The notes under the pieces: model-generated
Databases searched by the model: none
The model's input: only the letters and a program-made list of their open reading frames with translations
What the model was told of the DNA's origin: nothing
Translations under genes and position numbers: made by a program
Source: Beaufortia kweichowensis
Lineage: Eukaryota; Chordata; Actinopteri; Cypriniformes; Gastromyzontidae
Length of the DNA: 64,000 nucleotides
Direction: 5' to 3'
Assembly (NCBI GenBank): GCA_019155185.1
Contig: CM032816.1
Span: 8,844,510-8,908,509, forward strand
In this document: positions 41,801-56,800 of the stretch, piece after piece
Layout of the letters: every line of letters starts with the position of its first letter
How positions within the stretch are numbered: the first letter of the stretch is position 1

Positions 41801-44800
41801 TTTTATTCTTAAACCGGTTCACTGAAACTGGAATTAAGTCAAGCTTTCCATCACTAGTGTGAGCATTATGTGAGCTGGTTGTGTTTTCATGCCTGTTTTT
41901 GGTCTGTTCATATGAAGATTAACTAATGCCTGTTTTGTCCGCCTGCTTTTTCTTTCGGATCTTATAAAGTAGATGCTTGTAGGAATCTTGGCCTTCACAG
42001 ACTGAGAGAAATACACACACAAGAAAACAAAAACATCATTCATTCTATAAAAGTCAGGAACCACAAAGAAGTTAACAAACAGTCCAAGCCAGATTCCAGT
42101 GGGAGTACGAGGGAGATTTTTGCTGTGACTTTTTCCAGGGAGCAACAAGTCTTAAAAGACTACTATTGCACATGCTTTATTTTTTTCCTAGCATGTGGGT
42201 AATACCTTTGACACCTTCCTTTAATTTAATTGCTTTTCATGTTTTTTAGTCAGTGTTTATATTCATCTTACATTCAAATAGCACCTTGTCTCAACTGATT
42301 TCTATACAGTAAATAAGACAGTGGTTAATATACAGTACAAGTATAAGACTATAGCTCAGATCACTTGATCTGGAAAGCTATTGATGATAAATGTTTGAGC
42401 TCATTTACATTTAAAAAAAAATTGTATTTAGTTTAAGACATTGTTAAGGTCTTCTTTAGAAGCTCCAAAGAAAACAGGTTAGGTTACAGGGATATTTGTC
42501 TTCTCTGGGACTTCAGTAAGAAAAGACAAAAGATAAAACATACTATTTTCAAAGCAATCTAATTCATGATTTCTTTTTCTTATAGATTTTGTATGATGTA
42601 ATTTTGATGCCATTCTGGAAGCTACAAGTTGTAAATTTTAATCATTTATCTGCTTGACAAGCCAGTACTTATATGCTGGTATGACCAGCTGGTATCTGAT
42701 TCGATGCTGGTTGTTTGCCTCTGTATGTGATGCCAAGGAATGTGTTATTGCGTCTTATTAACACAGTTTCACGCTAATATACGTGTACACTAAATGGAGA
42801 GATTCAGCTTGGTTGTGTGTGCACAACACAAACACACACTGTCCTAACCCAGTTTCCAGGCATTGATTGGACTTTTGTGTATCAGGTCAGATTGATTCGG
42901 TGTCTGATGGAATACTCTTCCAGCGACCCTTTCTGTGTTGTCATATTCCCACACACACTCATACTGTCTTTGTGCAGTGTTATTTGCCAGCCCTGGCTGT
43001 TGCCATCTGCACAACCTTATTGTTCACTTGATACTCCAACATTATATATAGATTAATGGCCTTTTAACGAACATCTCTAATACTATTAGTGTTTCTTGTA
43101 CCATGATGATGTACTGGCAGTGATGCTGCGGAGAAAAGGACGTCGTGAAGATAAAGGTTACCAGCTCCCTGAAGATTGCAGGGGCGTCTGTTGGCATCAC
43201 TAGTGGTTACCACGGCAACAGTGACGGGGGTACAGAACCCACAAAATATAAATCATTGCAGGGATGATGGGTTGCAGAATCTGTTTGATATTGGCTGTTT
43301 ATCATTTCCAGATAATAGAAACATCCTGCCAGAACAGAGGTCGAAATCTTTAGTGAGCCAGGAACGATATATTTAACCAAGAGGTGCTGTGACTTATTAA
43401 GTGAATTTATTAGACCCAGATGCTAAAAGAGAAATTTTTGCATACCCAAACAAACCAATCTCATCTGTCATTTGTTAAAGCATGCCTGTTACTAATTTTG
43501 CAAAACAAAATCTGGTTCTTTTATAGCTATGTAGCACAACAGAGCAAGTATATGTGTTGGAATTGCGACATCCCATTACCCTAACAGGTTTAATAATGAT
43601 CTGAGAAAGGTCATACGAGACAGGAAGGTGGGGAGAGATGGATAAACAAAGAGATCGTGACAGAGAGAGAAAGAGATGGCAATTGAGAGTATTGTGGTCG
43701 GGTCTAGACCTCGTTATAATCACCTCATGGGTGGTGTTATGTAACCAAAATAATCATTGCCTGCAGGGCACTGAATCATTCTGTCCTCTCACATCCGAGG
43801 GTTTGATTTACACTGCCCATGATTCCAGATTCATGCAGCTATTGGCGCTGATGGGAAATAAGAGCTGAATGATTTTTCTCTTTGTTGTTCTGATATTTAT
43901 ATCGTGGGACTCATTCTGTGAGAAGTGTATATATTGGGTAAAGGTGGCAAAAGGTGGACACAACCTAGACGTTTATTACATGTTTTTGTCTTTTCTTATT
44001 TTCTCATTTATTTGTGCTTGTTTGTGCTCACATTCGTAGCCAGTTTGGGGCGGGGCTATCTGTTTCACACACTTCACCTTTAATGTTATAAAAATAACCG
44101 TGACATTGTTATTTCTTGTATTTTTGGGATTGCAAACGTATTACATTAAGACTTCAGACTTCTTTATAAACCATGAGTGTCATAGAGAGCCGTAGGTTTA
44201 GCAATACTATACAACAGAAACAAAGAAGTTGGCTGTGGGCTGTTGTTTTTGTTATTTTAGTGTTGTGTTATTGAAATATCATGCAACACTGTTGGAGAGA
44301 GAGTTCAGCCACATTTTTTGTGTCATCTTTGTGTCAACATAACCATACAACATTCAAGCTATCGAGTTCAACCTCATGTCCACATCGCAAGTCCACAAAA
44401 CCATATAATCTCATATAGGCTTATAGTATTAAGAGTAGGTTCAGTTGCCCCTGCTGAAAAAATGTGGTCATAACCAGCTTCAGATGGTGTCAGATGGCCT
44501 TTTAGATGGGGTGTGTTTCTATTTGCTACAACACATGCCCATAAAGTCATTTCTAGGGCTGTCCTTTTGTGAAAAAACATTCCAATCCACCTTAAAATTC
44601 CCAGAATGAATTGTAAAATCTATTGAGTGAAATCTATTAACTGCTTGCTGTATTTGCTATCGTGTCCACAAGAGAAACAAAACAAAACAGCCTATAGTGA
44701 ATTAAAAGAGAAACAGACTAAATTACTAGCTGGTCCAAACTGGTTTACATGTTTAACTGGATCACCACCAGTAAAGCCAGTAGATTAAGCTCATAAGCTG

Positions 44801-47800
44801 TGGTCCCAAACTGATAAACCAGCTGTACCACCTTAAGCTGGTATGATATGATTTTTCCACAGGGGCTTTTGATTCAATGAGAGTCTGATGTCTGAATGGT
44901 GATAAGTTATCATATTAAAAACAACTGGTTTGTTGTGAAACGACCATGTTAATCTCAGGTGTATGTGTTGCCATGGTGATTGCAGGTTGCTCTCCAGGAT
45001 GGCTGGCATGAAGGATCAGCAGTTTACTGAAGAGAAACCGCTTCTGCCAGAAATCAGAGGACAAGAACCAGAGATGGTGAGTGTGTGTGTCCTTGGCTAA
45101 AAATAGTGTACCGATTAAAAATATGTTCCTGTTTTTTGGCAATAGAACAGAAATTTGGATGTGTGTATATGTGCATGATAGAGGATTTATCTACACTTAA
45201 CAAATACTGCATTTCTACTTAATACACAGTTTATGTATAAATCGGAAATTTTAATATAAAAATATATATTTGAATATACAGTATGTGGTACTAGTACATC
45301 TGAAATCTATTTCTTAATAATTTAATGTATCAGTCTAATTGTTATTCATTATATCAGAGATGTAGAAACAGGGGTTTTTAGGGTTGTTGTGTGAATACAC
45401 TACCTGTCAGAAGTTTGGAAACGCTTACTCGCTGTGGTTTAGATTTTTTCCTATATTGAATAAATGAAACATGAATTTTTATCTATGCTGAACTCTTATT
45501 GGCTACTTTTTATATATTTTTTGGTTCATTAATGGTTTTGGCAAAAGTAATTTCAAACATTGAAATATACACCTTCAGATTCAAAGATCGTTAAGATCAC
45601 ACAAAACATTTTTGTCTAAACTTTTGACTGGTACTGTATATTCTTCAAGTTTGGTTCAACTATAAAATATTTAATTGACAAGAATTTGACAAAATGTTAA
45701 ATGCTTTCTCATTTTAAAAGTCAGTTTGGATAAAAACATCTGCTAAATGAATTAATGTAAATGACTGAAACAACTAAAAACATAACTGAAATCTTCATCA
45801 TCAAAAGGTGTTGCAACCCTGTTAACTATCTGCAAATGTATTTACCCACATATCAGACTCCTAAAAGAATACATATCATGAGAAAATACATATCAAACTT
45901 TCTTCCAACACAGCTTCTCATCACTCCTACCAAAGCATTGTCCTCCAGTCGTGTAATGGTTTTGTTTAAAGTAGTGTGCTGTAACTAGTGTTTGTGTTTG
46001 TGTGTAATGGTGCAGGCTAAAGAACAGTGTGTGCAAGTGCTGCCTTGTGCTACGCCCTCCCCCCAAACGGCTCGCCCCCCCAAACGCTGGCATTCGATCG
46101 CCCGGCACTGGCTCGGCATCACACGCCGTCGGACCAGCGGGTACATCTCGGTAGGCTGAGTACCGCACAGAGCACGTCCACCCAAGCAAAGGATACTCAT
46201 TTCTCTTTCAAAGATATACATCATTTAGAAAAGTCAAGGTTAGAGACCATCAAGTCTCTAGTCTAACATACATCCACTTTTTACCTGTTGTATGATTTAA
46301 GGGTTTGTATTAGGGCTCACATGAGGGACAATTTTACTAAATGCCTTTACAAGTCATAATATTTTATAAGAACTGTTTCAGCACCCACATCACCATAAAA
46401 AAAAAACATTTTACCTCAATTTCCAAATATAGCACAGGCATATACCCCAAAGTTAAATAACACAAAGTTTGTTTACTTACAATTGTGCCACATTATGCAA
46501 TTATTGAGTACTGCAATGGAGTTTTAAATCTTAAAAAGGAGTGACACCTGCTGGTCCGACAGTAAAACTGCTTTTGCCATTCTTCTGTCATCTCTCAGCA
46601 TCTGGATTTGCATGCACTAACCTCTTTCTTTAGGTTGTACCTTTGTTCCAGCTTTACAGTATCACTCAAAGATACTCGCTTTGATTTGCTATGCTTTAGT
46701 TGGATCTAAAACGTGTTTGTGTCTATTGTGTCTAGTTTTTCTTTATTAATAAATTTCACTTTAGTTTCTCTGTTTGTGTGTCGTCTGTCTGTATACTGTT
46801 TTTTCACGCAACATGGATTCTTTTATTCCTATTGTGATTGTGGAGGAACAAGGATGACTCTTCTTCAATAATATTTTGCACCCACTGCACCTTTCCTCCT
46901 TAGCACTAAATTTAAAGGGATAGTTCATGCAAAAATAAATATGATGTCATCATTTATTCACCCTTGTGTCATTCAAAACCTATAAAGTATGACTTTCTTT
47001 CTTCTGTGGAACACAAATGAAGATTTTGAGAAATGATTTTGTGTTAATGTTGTTAGGTTACCAATATTTTTCCAAAAAAAGAAAGTCATACACAAGTTTG
47101 AAATGTCATAAGAGTAAGTAAATAATGAAATGATTTTCATTTCGAAGTGAACTATCTCTTTAAAAGTATCTTAACTTACTAAGATCAGCTCTAGGCCATC
47201 AAAACTTTGATTATTATATTTCAACGTTTAACAACGTTAAACAAAACTTATATCAGTAACAAATAAAATCTTAGTTTGCACAAGCCATCTACTGTACATA
47301 CTAACCTTGTCTACAACAACAAAAACTCACGCAGGTCTCAAAAAGTACTTGTACTCTTCAGCTTTCCTGTGTCGGTGGAACCTTGCAGAGTGTTGCTCCA
47401 ATCACTGCTTCATTTATTGTGATTTAACACGTTATAATTGTGTTAAAGGCTTTGATGAATCTGACATTTTGTGTTCCTGCAGGAAAACTGTGAGACGTTT
47501 GTGGATGCTGGAGATTGGAAGGTACAGTAATTTTTCCTGTTGCGTATTTGATATTTATGATATTTGATATTTGATTAATTACATTTAATCAACCCACCAT
47601 TAAGGGATTTTGTACCATTGTGAGGTTTTTGTAATACTGTATCATGTTGCTGAATAAGCCTCATTGTTTCAGTATATAAACCCTTACGAGAGACTAAGTG
47701 TGAGAGAGAGAGTAAAAGAGATGCCTGAACAGATTCAATCGATATCTAATTTTGTCAGCTAAGAGCAATAAGCAGTACAAGTGAGCCGCCTGTCGGTTAG

Positions 47801-50800
47801 AACTAGATTATCCACCGTGTTTTGGTGTTTTATGTATAATTATGTTACATCTGTGAATTTTAAACTTTATTTCACATTGAACTTTTTAACCTGATAACTG
47901 CCACTGCACATATTGAGCATACACATGAAAATACACTATCCAAACTAGTTTTTTCATTTTTAACATTTTTTAAACATTTTGTTTAAATCTTTTCTTTTTT
48001 TAAATTTTAGGTATTTTTATAAATACCATTAACATTTTTTGTTTGTTTGTTTATGTTTATTGTTATGGCAATTTGTCAAATATTTATTCTCAAGTCTTAT
48101 ACCTTTCCATCAATCATCAATACATAGTTTAGGATTAGATTAGAATTCAGCTATGAAATATTAAAGTAATTACAGACCCAGTTAACAGGTTAAAGTTTCA
48201 CTCAGTAATATCATGCTAATAGTATTAGTACTTCTATAGTTTTATAATTATGTTGGCTTGAAAACATAGCAGGTCATTATGATGTTAATTCATGCTAGTT
48301 ATAATTTAAATGATTTTAAAACACGGCACCACTTTAAGTTTGTTCACTTTATCTGTCTAGTTCTTTATTATTTGGCACGAGAGTAAGTGACCCATCATGG
48401 GTGTCGTTTGGGCACCAGCCATATCATACACTTCACAGTTGTCTAAATAAAAGAAAAGTGCTATGGAGGAAACATTTTATTATTGTTTTCAGACAGTGCC
48501 CAGCGGACATTTTACACAATGTACTTCTGTCACAGCATACGGAGCCCGAGTCACCCACGTGTGATCCATCAGTCTGAACAGAATAAGTGAAAAAATAAAA
48601 TGTCCAGACACGCTGTTCTTGCTGGATAAAATGAACTCCAGTGACCCTCAGCTCCCACACACAGATAGAAATATCTGAACGTTAAGCATTAACACACCAG
48701 CCGCTGCTACAGGCAGAGAGTCGTGATAGTCTCAAACCAACAACAATGTGCAAAAATCGACCAGATTTAGCTTTTATCAAATTCGTTTTATGTTGATTTG
48801 AAGAGTAAATAGCATCTAGTTTCTTTGTAAGGAGTAAAAACACATTTGTATTCATTTAAAATGTTATTGCATTATTTGCAATTGTAGCTTTTGAGTAAAA
48901 CAAGCTCATTCCTCCTCTAGGCCTCTAAATTGAGTTTCCTTGAGAAATGATTTAGTTTAAAGCATCAGATTTCAATGCAAATCAAACTAAGTTGAAATAT
49001 TCAAACTTTATCACCTTAGTTTTGTCTCTGTCTCACGGTTTGCATCATCTCTTCACACCTCTGACAGAAATAGGACCAAATCGCAGAGAAAAAGCAATTG
49101 ATTTATACAGTGAGAAAACAAAACCAGGAGGGAGCTGGAGATGACAGGATTTGTAAGCCACATGCTCAGCTAGTGAGAGGTTTTAATTGTGACAGAGAAC
49201 AGATTTATTAAGTAGCTGTTTGCTATTACAGTGACAGAGAACAAAAGACAAATAGTTAGCTTGTACCTTCTCTGCTGAAAAATAATAACTTTTTATGGTT
49301 TCCATTATGAACTGTCAGCTGTTTACCATTAAAACCATATGCTTTACAGTAAAATAAAAAATAAATTACGCAATATAGTTTCATCTATTATGTGAAACTC
49401 TTGTTTACCTTTGACAACTCATGCAAATTTATAACTATTTTGCAAGGTGGCTAATTTGGATGAAATGGTACAATTTAATTCAAATGTTTTAGGACAATAT
49501 TCTTTAATGTAAATAACTGTTCGGGGCTTCATTTTTGTACTTTTCTATTTTTTTGTATGATTTACAAAAAATAATAAGGAACTCACCACGCCTTTAAACT
49601 GATACAAAATAATGAAGTTCCTTTTTAAAAAAGAAAAGAAAGTCATTTGGCATTGACAAAGGTCAGAATGTGACCTTTTTTTAGTAACGCATTGAGTTTA
49701 TATCCATGTTTATTATTCAGTTTATGTTTTTTTACTCAGTTTATCATTTATTATTTAAAGTACTTTATTATTCCTATTCACATCATATGAATTTATACAA
49801 TTAGACACCTTTTAAAATAGTTCAGGCTCGACACTCACAAATGGGCATTTAATAATAGTTATTCAAATATAGTGTTAATGCAGATAAATATACTGTGTGT
49901 ATACAGGGGTTCAAAAGAGCCTGTTATCATATGCAACGACAAGGCATCATATCTACAGTATACACTACATGCATGTAACAGATAGCACTTGTTTACATTA
50001 GAGAGACAGCGATTGCCAAGTCAGCCGTGAAAGGAATTATCTCTCTTTTCAGCAGAAATAAGGTTAATTTAGCATGTTACACATTGCAAATAAATACAGA
50101 GTTGGCAAGTAATACAGAAGACTGTGGATTGCACGTACAGTTACAGTACAGCCAGCTCCTGTAGGCAGCAGAAAAGTGGGCCATGTGTTCATGTGTTCAT
50201 GTCTTAGCCCTCCCTCACATCTTCATGTGAGAGCACACGCTGTCTCATACAGCATCCATAGTTTATTTCCTCTTCTAACTTAGGAATCTTGAGGCGTTCT
50301 GACATGACTAATCCTTTAACCTGACCTATTTCTCCTTGTGTGGGTATGTCTGTGCGATATCATTGAAATAAATTTGAAAGCATTTAGATGTGCAAACAAA
50401 GAATCAATATCAAAGCTAATTTATAGAGAAAACAAATGACTATACCACTGCTTATTTTAACAAAATTACTGTTTTGTAACAACCTTACATCTATTTTCAA
50501 AGCCTTTATGAGCGCATTAAAGATGAAAATAGCAAATGTGGGACAATGCGAACGCAACAGATCTAGACTGACACAAAAATCAGCCAATCACAGTCGAGCA
50601 TTCAGTGCAGCCAGCCAATGAGAGGATTAGGAGCGTGCTGGGGGAGGGGCCAGCGGTACTGCATAATCTGCCACTGACTCGGACGAGGAGAGACAAAGAG
50701 ACGCCGTAGCAACCGCAGCATCCCTCTGGTTACCTGGATCCGAGCAAAAGCAGTTGAAGACTGTTTGTCTTTTTCTGATTTTTACACACTTTTATCAAAG

Positions 50801-53800
50801 CGTACACTATCTCTGAGCAGCCATGCCGGAATGCTGGGACGGGGTGAGTGGGATATCGTAATTACAGGAATGTAAACAAAGAGAGAGAGGTTTTGTTTTT
50901 ATTATATTATTATATTATACATTTAATTTAGCTTATCATGTAATTTACTGCGTATTTAATATGTATGCTATATAGTAAATATTTGTGTATTATATATTAT
51001 GCTTTTTAATAATTTCCCTGGTATATAAATAAATATAAATGATTGCATTGTGATCAGAACAGATCGGTTTGACCTACTGAACTGATTATTATGAAATACA
51101 TTTTGTGCATATTAATGTATTCCTTGAAAATATTTTTGCAAAACAAAGAATTTCTTCAAAAGTATTATTTTTCAGACAATAAAAATTGTCTGAAAAAAAT
51201 AAAAAATTTTATCATTTGCTGGAACAGCAATTGCTGGATGTAGATTTTTTGTTGTGCAGAAATGTCCAGTCATGTGTGAGACACAGACACACTAACACAC
51301 TGACACGTGTGGCACGTGCGCTCTGATACACCTGCAGTAACCTGAAGTGTGTCTTTAGTGTCTGTCTGTCTATCTGTGTTTTCGACTGTAAATTGTTTGT
51401 AAAATTCCAATCTGACCTCATAATAATCTTCAGACAAGGACAAATCCACGACCTTGAGATAAAAAAAATGTACAGCTGCAGATTATCATATACAGTGTTT
51501 TACACTAGCTTTGTCATATTCGCGCAATATTGCTGTATTTAGGTAACATTTCACACTAAATCTCCCTAGAAAACATGTTTAGCATTTTGCAGCACAGTGA
51601 CAGCTGTTGTGCGCTGCCATGAGATTTCATCTCGAGCGAAACACTGACAAACACACACACACACACACACACCCACCCCTTGTATCCAGCCTGACCTTCC
51701 TTCCATTTTCCAACATCAAAAACAACAAATGACAGGCTAAAACCCCACAGGAGATTTATCTTTGTCTGCAGACCTACCTCGATCTGTATTGGCTTTGATG
51801 TTGGCAGCCTGGATTTGAGCAGAGCTCTAGAAAATGAAAAGCTGAAGATGCTGAAAAAAATATGGATACACAATCATGTGCATTAACTGCAATTGAATCT
51901 GGGATCAGTTATAAGATATTATAACTCTTCATTGTATTGATTGTTGCAGAAATCAATTATTGCATCTAAAATGTAATGTAATGCATCTTTAAATCAAAAC
52001 TTTAGCAAGTTCAGGATCTGTTTCTGGTCAGTGGTCATGCAAAACAGTCCCGTCCCGACCTTCTCAGGCTGTTTTTAGAAATGGATGTTTTTGTGTTACA
52101 GGAACACGACATTGAAACTCCATTTGGGATGTTGCATGTGGTCATCCGGGGAGCTCCCAAAGGCAATAAGCCAGCTATCCTGACATACCATGACGTTGGG
52201 CTCAACCGTAAGTTAACAACTTGTTTATTTGTGTGTGCTTTTGTGTGTGCGCACATGGGTACCAAAGTAAACTCTAGTCCGTAGTACACGTACCACACGA
52301 TTTCCACTGCACCATCTGTCTCCCAAGCATTGACCTGGAGTTAATTTCGCTATCTCTGTACAAGAGATTGCTTATGTGTGTGTGCTTTTGCTTTTTGGCA
52401 AATCCAGAGAGCAGAGCTGTTGAAATGATGTGGGTGTCTTTAGAGGTGTCATTTGGATGCCAGCCGACTGCAGTTTATCAGTTCTCTTAACAGCATACAG
52501 TGTGAGAAGTGACTGATCTCAGGTGATTGCAGCATCTTATTTGCAAGTGAAAATGAACAAAGAAGACTGCATCCTGACAAGCAAAACAAAAAAAAAGACA
52601 AAAAATTTACAATATACAGTATTTTCAGTATAATCTTAAGCATATTTTTTTGTGAATCGTTGTGAAAACAAAAAATAGCTTGTCTTGAAGATTAGCAGTA
52701 CAAACCTGCTTGAACTGGTAAACTGATTATTATTATTTTAGATGTATTATTAATTTATAGTAATTTATCATTTTTATATATTAGTATTATTACAATGTTT
52801 AATGTGTTATAATGTTATTGTTTATTTGTATTTATTATTGTTATTTGTATTTTTAATCATTTATTACATTTATTAATAAATATAATACATTAATTATTAT
52901 TTATTTATTGGTTACATTATTATTTTTAAAGTTTTTTTTTACTTTAACTATTATTTTATTTTACAGGTAAAATATCTATTGATTGTCTTGGGGTTGAATG
53001 TTAAATGAAAATCTTAACCATTATATGATACAAAAATATAAAAAATCTGTTCTATCCAAACATGCCTTTTTACATTCTCATAAAATATAAAAGCACATAA
53101 AAACATATATCATGATGGATGAAATGTCTTCCTACTGCAGTAGTAACATTTATGGACATAATTTTATAATAATTTATTTAGGATGAAAGCTAAAGTACAT
53201 ATATGAACAAACCCTCAGCTTCTTTGTCATGATGTTACTTCTCGAATGTGCATCATGGGAAATTTGGATATTTAGGTCATAATAAGAAACAATTAGACAG
53301 ATTTATGGGTCAGTGAAACAACAAGGCGGCCGACACCCCATTGCCCTTGATGTTGAATTTAACGTTCCATCAGTGTGACATGAAATATGTATGAAATTAC
53401 TCCTAAAGTCCTGCCTGAGAGCATTTATTACTCTCAGCATGTCTTTCCTGTTCTCTTCTGCTTATATTTACTTCCTGTTTTCCCTTAATCCCTTCATCTC
53501 TTGCCTCCATGTCTATTTATAACTCATTATGCATCTCTAAAATGTGTTGTTGGGACCGGATGTGCCTGCCAGTTCTTATTCTGTTATGCTGTGAGAGAGA
53601 GAGATAAGAGGGGGAGAGATATGTAGGTCACAAAAACAGTAGCAGGAAGGGGGGTCAGCACTGCGGCACGGAGCGATTCTGTCTTTCCTCCCTGCTGCGG
53701 ATACATGTATTAGTATGCATGGTTGTTCTTTATCCCAAAAACATGACTCAGTGACAGAAAGAGCGAGAGACAGAGAGATAGAATTTGGTCCAAATAGGTA

Positions 53801-56800
53801 ATGCAAAGTGAGCGATACAGCTGGGGATGTAAAAACTGGGTCATTTACTACAGGAATGTAATTCATCATGTGATGCGGCACTACGGTAAAGTGCACCGGC
53901 TCGCTGAGCTCTGATTGGCTGATTCTCTGTGCTTCTGAATCATCACCGAGAACGAATTCAGAAATTTGATTCTATAAGAATTTACATTTGCAGACGTGAC
54001 GTGATATTTGCAGTTTGTTTGTCTCCAAGCCATGACCTTGTATCGCCCTACCAGTTGCCCTAACAGGAACAAGATATGCTTATTAAATCCATTAAATGTC
54101 ACCCCAACCGTTCACACCGTTAGCTGTGATTGGATGAGATGGCTCAGTATCAAATGAGCATTAGTGCAGCTTGAGCGGTTAGATTGAACAACTGAGTTGT
54201 TTTGTTTTTTCACTATGTGACTTAAGTAGGCCAACAACTCAGACAGCCAGACTGGGACTAGGACATGACATTTTCTGAACTGATTTTTGTAACTGGCCCA
54301 AATTTGAAGCATCTCTTACCGTTATTTTTCCGTCATCTTTTTATTGTTACTTTCACATTTATTTTTACATTGTATCACTTCAGATTACCATCACTTTACC
54401 TTGTTAGTAACATAGTACTACCCTGTCTCTCTCTGATCAGACAAGCTGTGCTTCAACTCATTTTTCCACAATGAAGACATGCAGGAGATCACCAAGCATT
54501 TCGTCGTGTGCCACGTGGATGCACCTGGTCAGCAGATTGGTGCCGCCAGATGCCACAGGGGTAGGACACACTAACAAACAAACCATTTTTAGACAATTTT
54601 TAATCTCTTAAATAACAAAAAAATGGTCTAAATGCTTTTAGGTACCAGTATCCCACCATGGATCAGCTAGCTGGAATGCTTCCCAGTGTGGTGCAACACT
54701 TCGGGTAAGTGTGGTCAGATTATATTTTACAGTAAAGCAGTACAATACAATAGAAAGTATGACAATGATGCATTGTGTACTGTCTACTGTCTTATCCAAT
54801 GCAATTCCTAAATTGTTTTCTAAATTCCTTTTCCTTCAGCTTCAAAAGCATTGTTGGAATCGGAGTCGGGGCAGGTGCCTACATCCTTGCCAAATTTGCA
54901 GTCAGTAAATCTCACCTTTGGCTTAATCTGGTGTGGACTAAGGTTTGTTTGTGTACATTTAATCTAACAATTTAATACGCTTTTTTGCAGCTCATTTTTC
55001 CTGATCTCGTGGAGGGATTGGTTTTACTCAACATCGACCCCAATGGGAAAGGATGGATCGACTGGGCTGCCACGAAACTGTCTGGACTTACCAGTTCTCT
55101 ACCAGACACCGTTCTAGCCCACCTCTTTAGCCAGGTACAACATTAACAAAATAAAAAAAATTACTTATGACCTATGTAAAAATATTTTTTAAATACAAAT
55201 GCATTTAAGGTAAAATAAAGTTTCTAAAAAAGTAATAGTTTTGAGTGATTAAAAATCACCTACCTAAACAAACCTAAATATAAGTGCACATACATTATAA
55301 ATTAATTTAAAAGTAAAACTGGCAATATGTAGTTAATATAAAACATGTTTGGTTGTATCTGAATTCTAGGAGGAGATTATGAGCAACACAGAGGTTGTGC
55401 AAAGTTACCGTCAACAGATCAATAACACTATCAACCAGTTTAACCTACAGCTTTTCTGGAACATGTACAACAGGTAACTCCCACTGCCTCATTAATATGT
55501 AAGTAAGGATATTTAGTAAAGGAACAAGTGTAATCTTATAAAAACCACTCTCTTTCCCAGCCGCAGGGATCTGGAAATGAACCGCAGTGGCTCCGTCCTG
55601 AATGCCAAGACCCTGAGGTGAGGACTAACTTCATTAGACTCTGTCTAATCTCATTTATATGTGCCTGTGTGATCAGTATGTTTGACAGGTTTTGTCTTTC
55701 ACAGGTGCCCGGTCATGCTGGTTGTCGGAGACAATGCCCCGGCTGAGGAGGGTGTGGTGAGTACTTAATTTGTTTTTATTCATTTTATTTTTTGTCTTAA
55801 CCACGTAAATGTAGAAGTCTATTGTGGGCACTCGTCGGTGAGAGAGATCACTCTGATTAGCTCATATTTTTATTTATGAACTATATTTGAAGATATAATA
55901 TAGATATATAAACTTGAAATCGGAAGTGTTTTTTGTCATCTAGTGACAGGTCAATCCAACCCCATCTGTCTTGCTTCCTCTGTTTACCTCCTCCTGACGA
56001 CCTCTCTACCTCCGCTTCCCTCGTGGGAACAGATGGCAGTGGCCCAGGGGTTGATCTCCTGGGCTTTGCCAGCTTGTGTGGCCCTTTAATCTCACATATA
56101 AAAGCTGCGTCACTGACCCATCACATTACATTAGACACACGGGGTGAGAGAAGAACAGGAGGGGAGAGAGATGGATGAGCGAGAGAGATGGATGAGGTGA
56201 AGAAAGAAAAGAGGGAGGGATTTGAGTCATTTAGGGCAAGAAGAAGAAGATAAAATAAAGCTGACTGATGTAGAAATAGACTAGGAAAGTAAGAGATTAA
56301 AAAGAAAATAATGAAAGAGCAAATAAATAAACTTCCAGGAATGAAGCTACTCATTTTAAAACGATTAAGCACATGTATTCTGGACACATCTGGTCCAAAT
56401 CACCTATTAAACGCAACAGAAATGTTGTTGCAATTTATTTTACATATTTTTGAAGGCAATTTAGGATAATATTATTTTTTTTACATAATATATATTATTG
56501 AAAAATATTGTTAAGATAGAGCTAAATAGAAAAAGGGGTGTCCGTCCAATTCCAAAATTGCCTTCCGAAAGTAGTCCGAACCAAGCCTGCAGGCGGATGC
56601 ATCTGCGCAGCTGTCTTCCCTCACTGCTGGAATATGACTCATCTTTGCAGTACCGCAGTAACTGGGTCAGGCCATAAGAACACATACATATATACAGAGC
56701 TTGTTCCACCTTCAGTGGTCTACTGTAACCCCATGACTGTTTATACACATAAAGAGATATCTGGCAGTGTGTTCTGTAAATATGATGTATGGTGTCTGTT

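Noticed and set aside
45893..46266. Minus-strand and alternative plus frames over the 46-kb GC-rich patch
   Set aside because: Only the frame used by the cassette exon has matching phase and splice sites at both ends.
54441..54675. ndrg4 as an old pseudogene
   Set aside because: All splice sites and every other exon are intact; a single one-base deficit points to an error or a very recent change.
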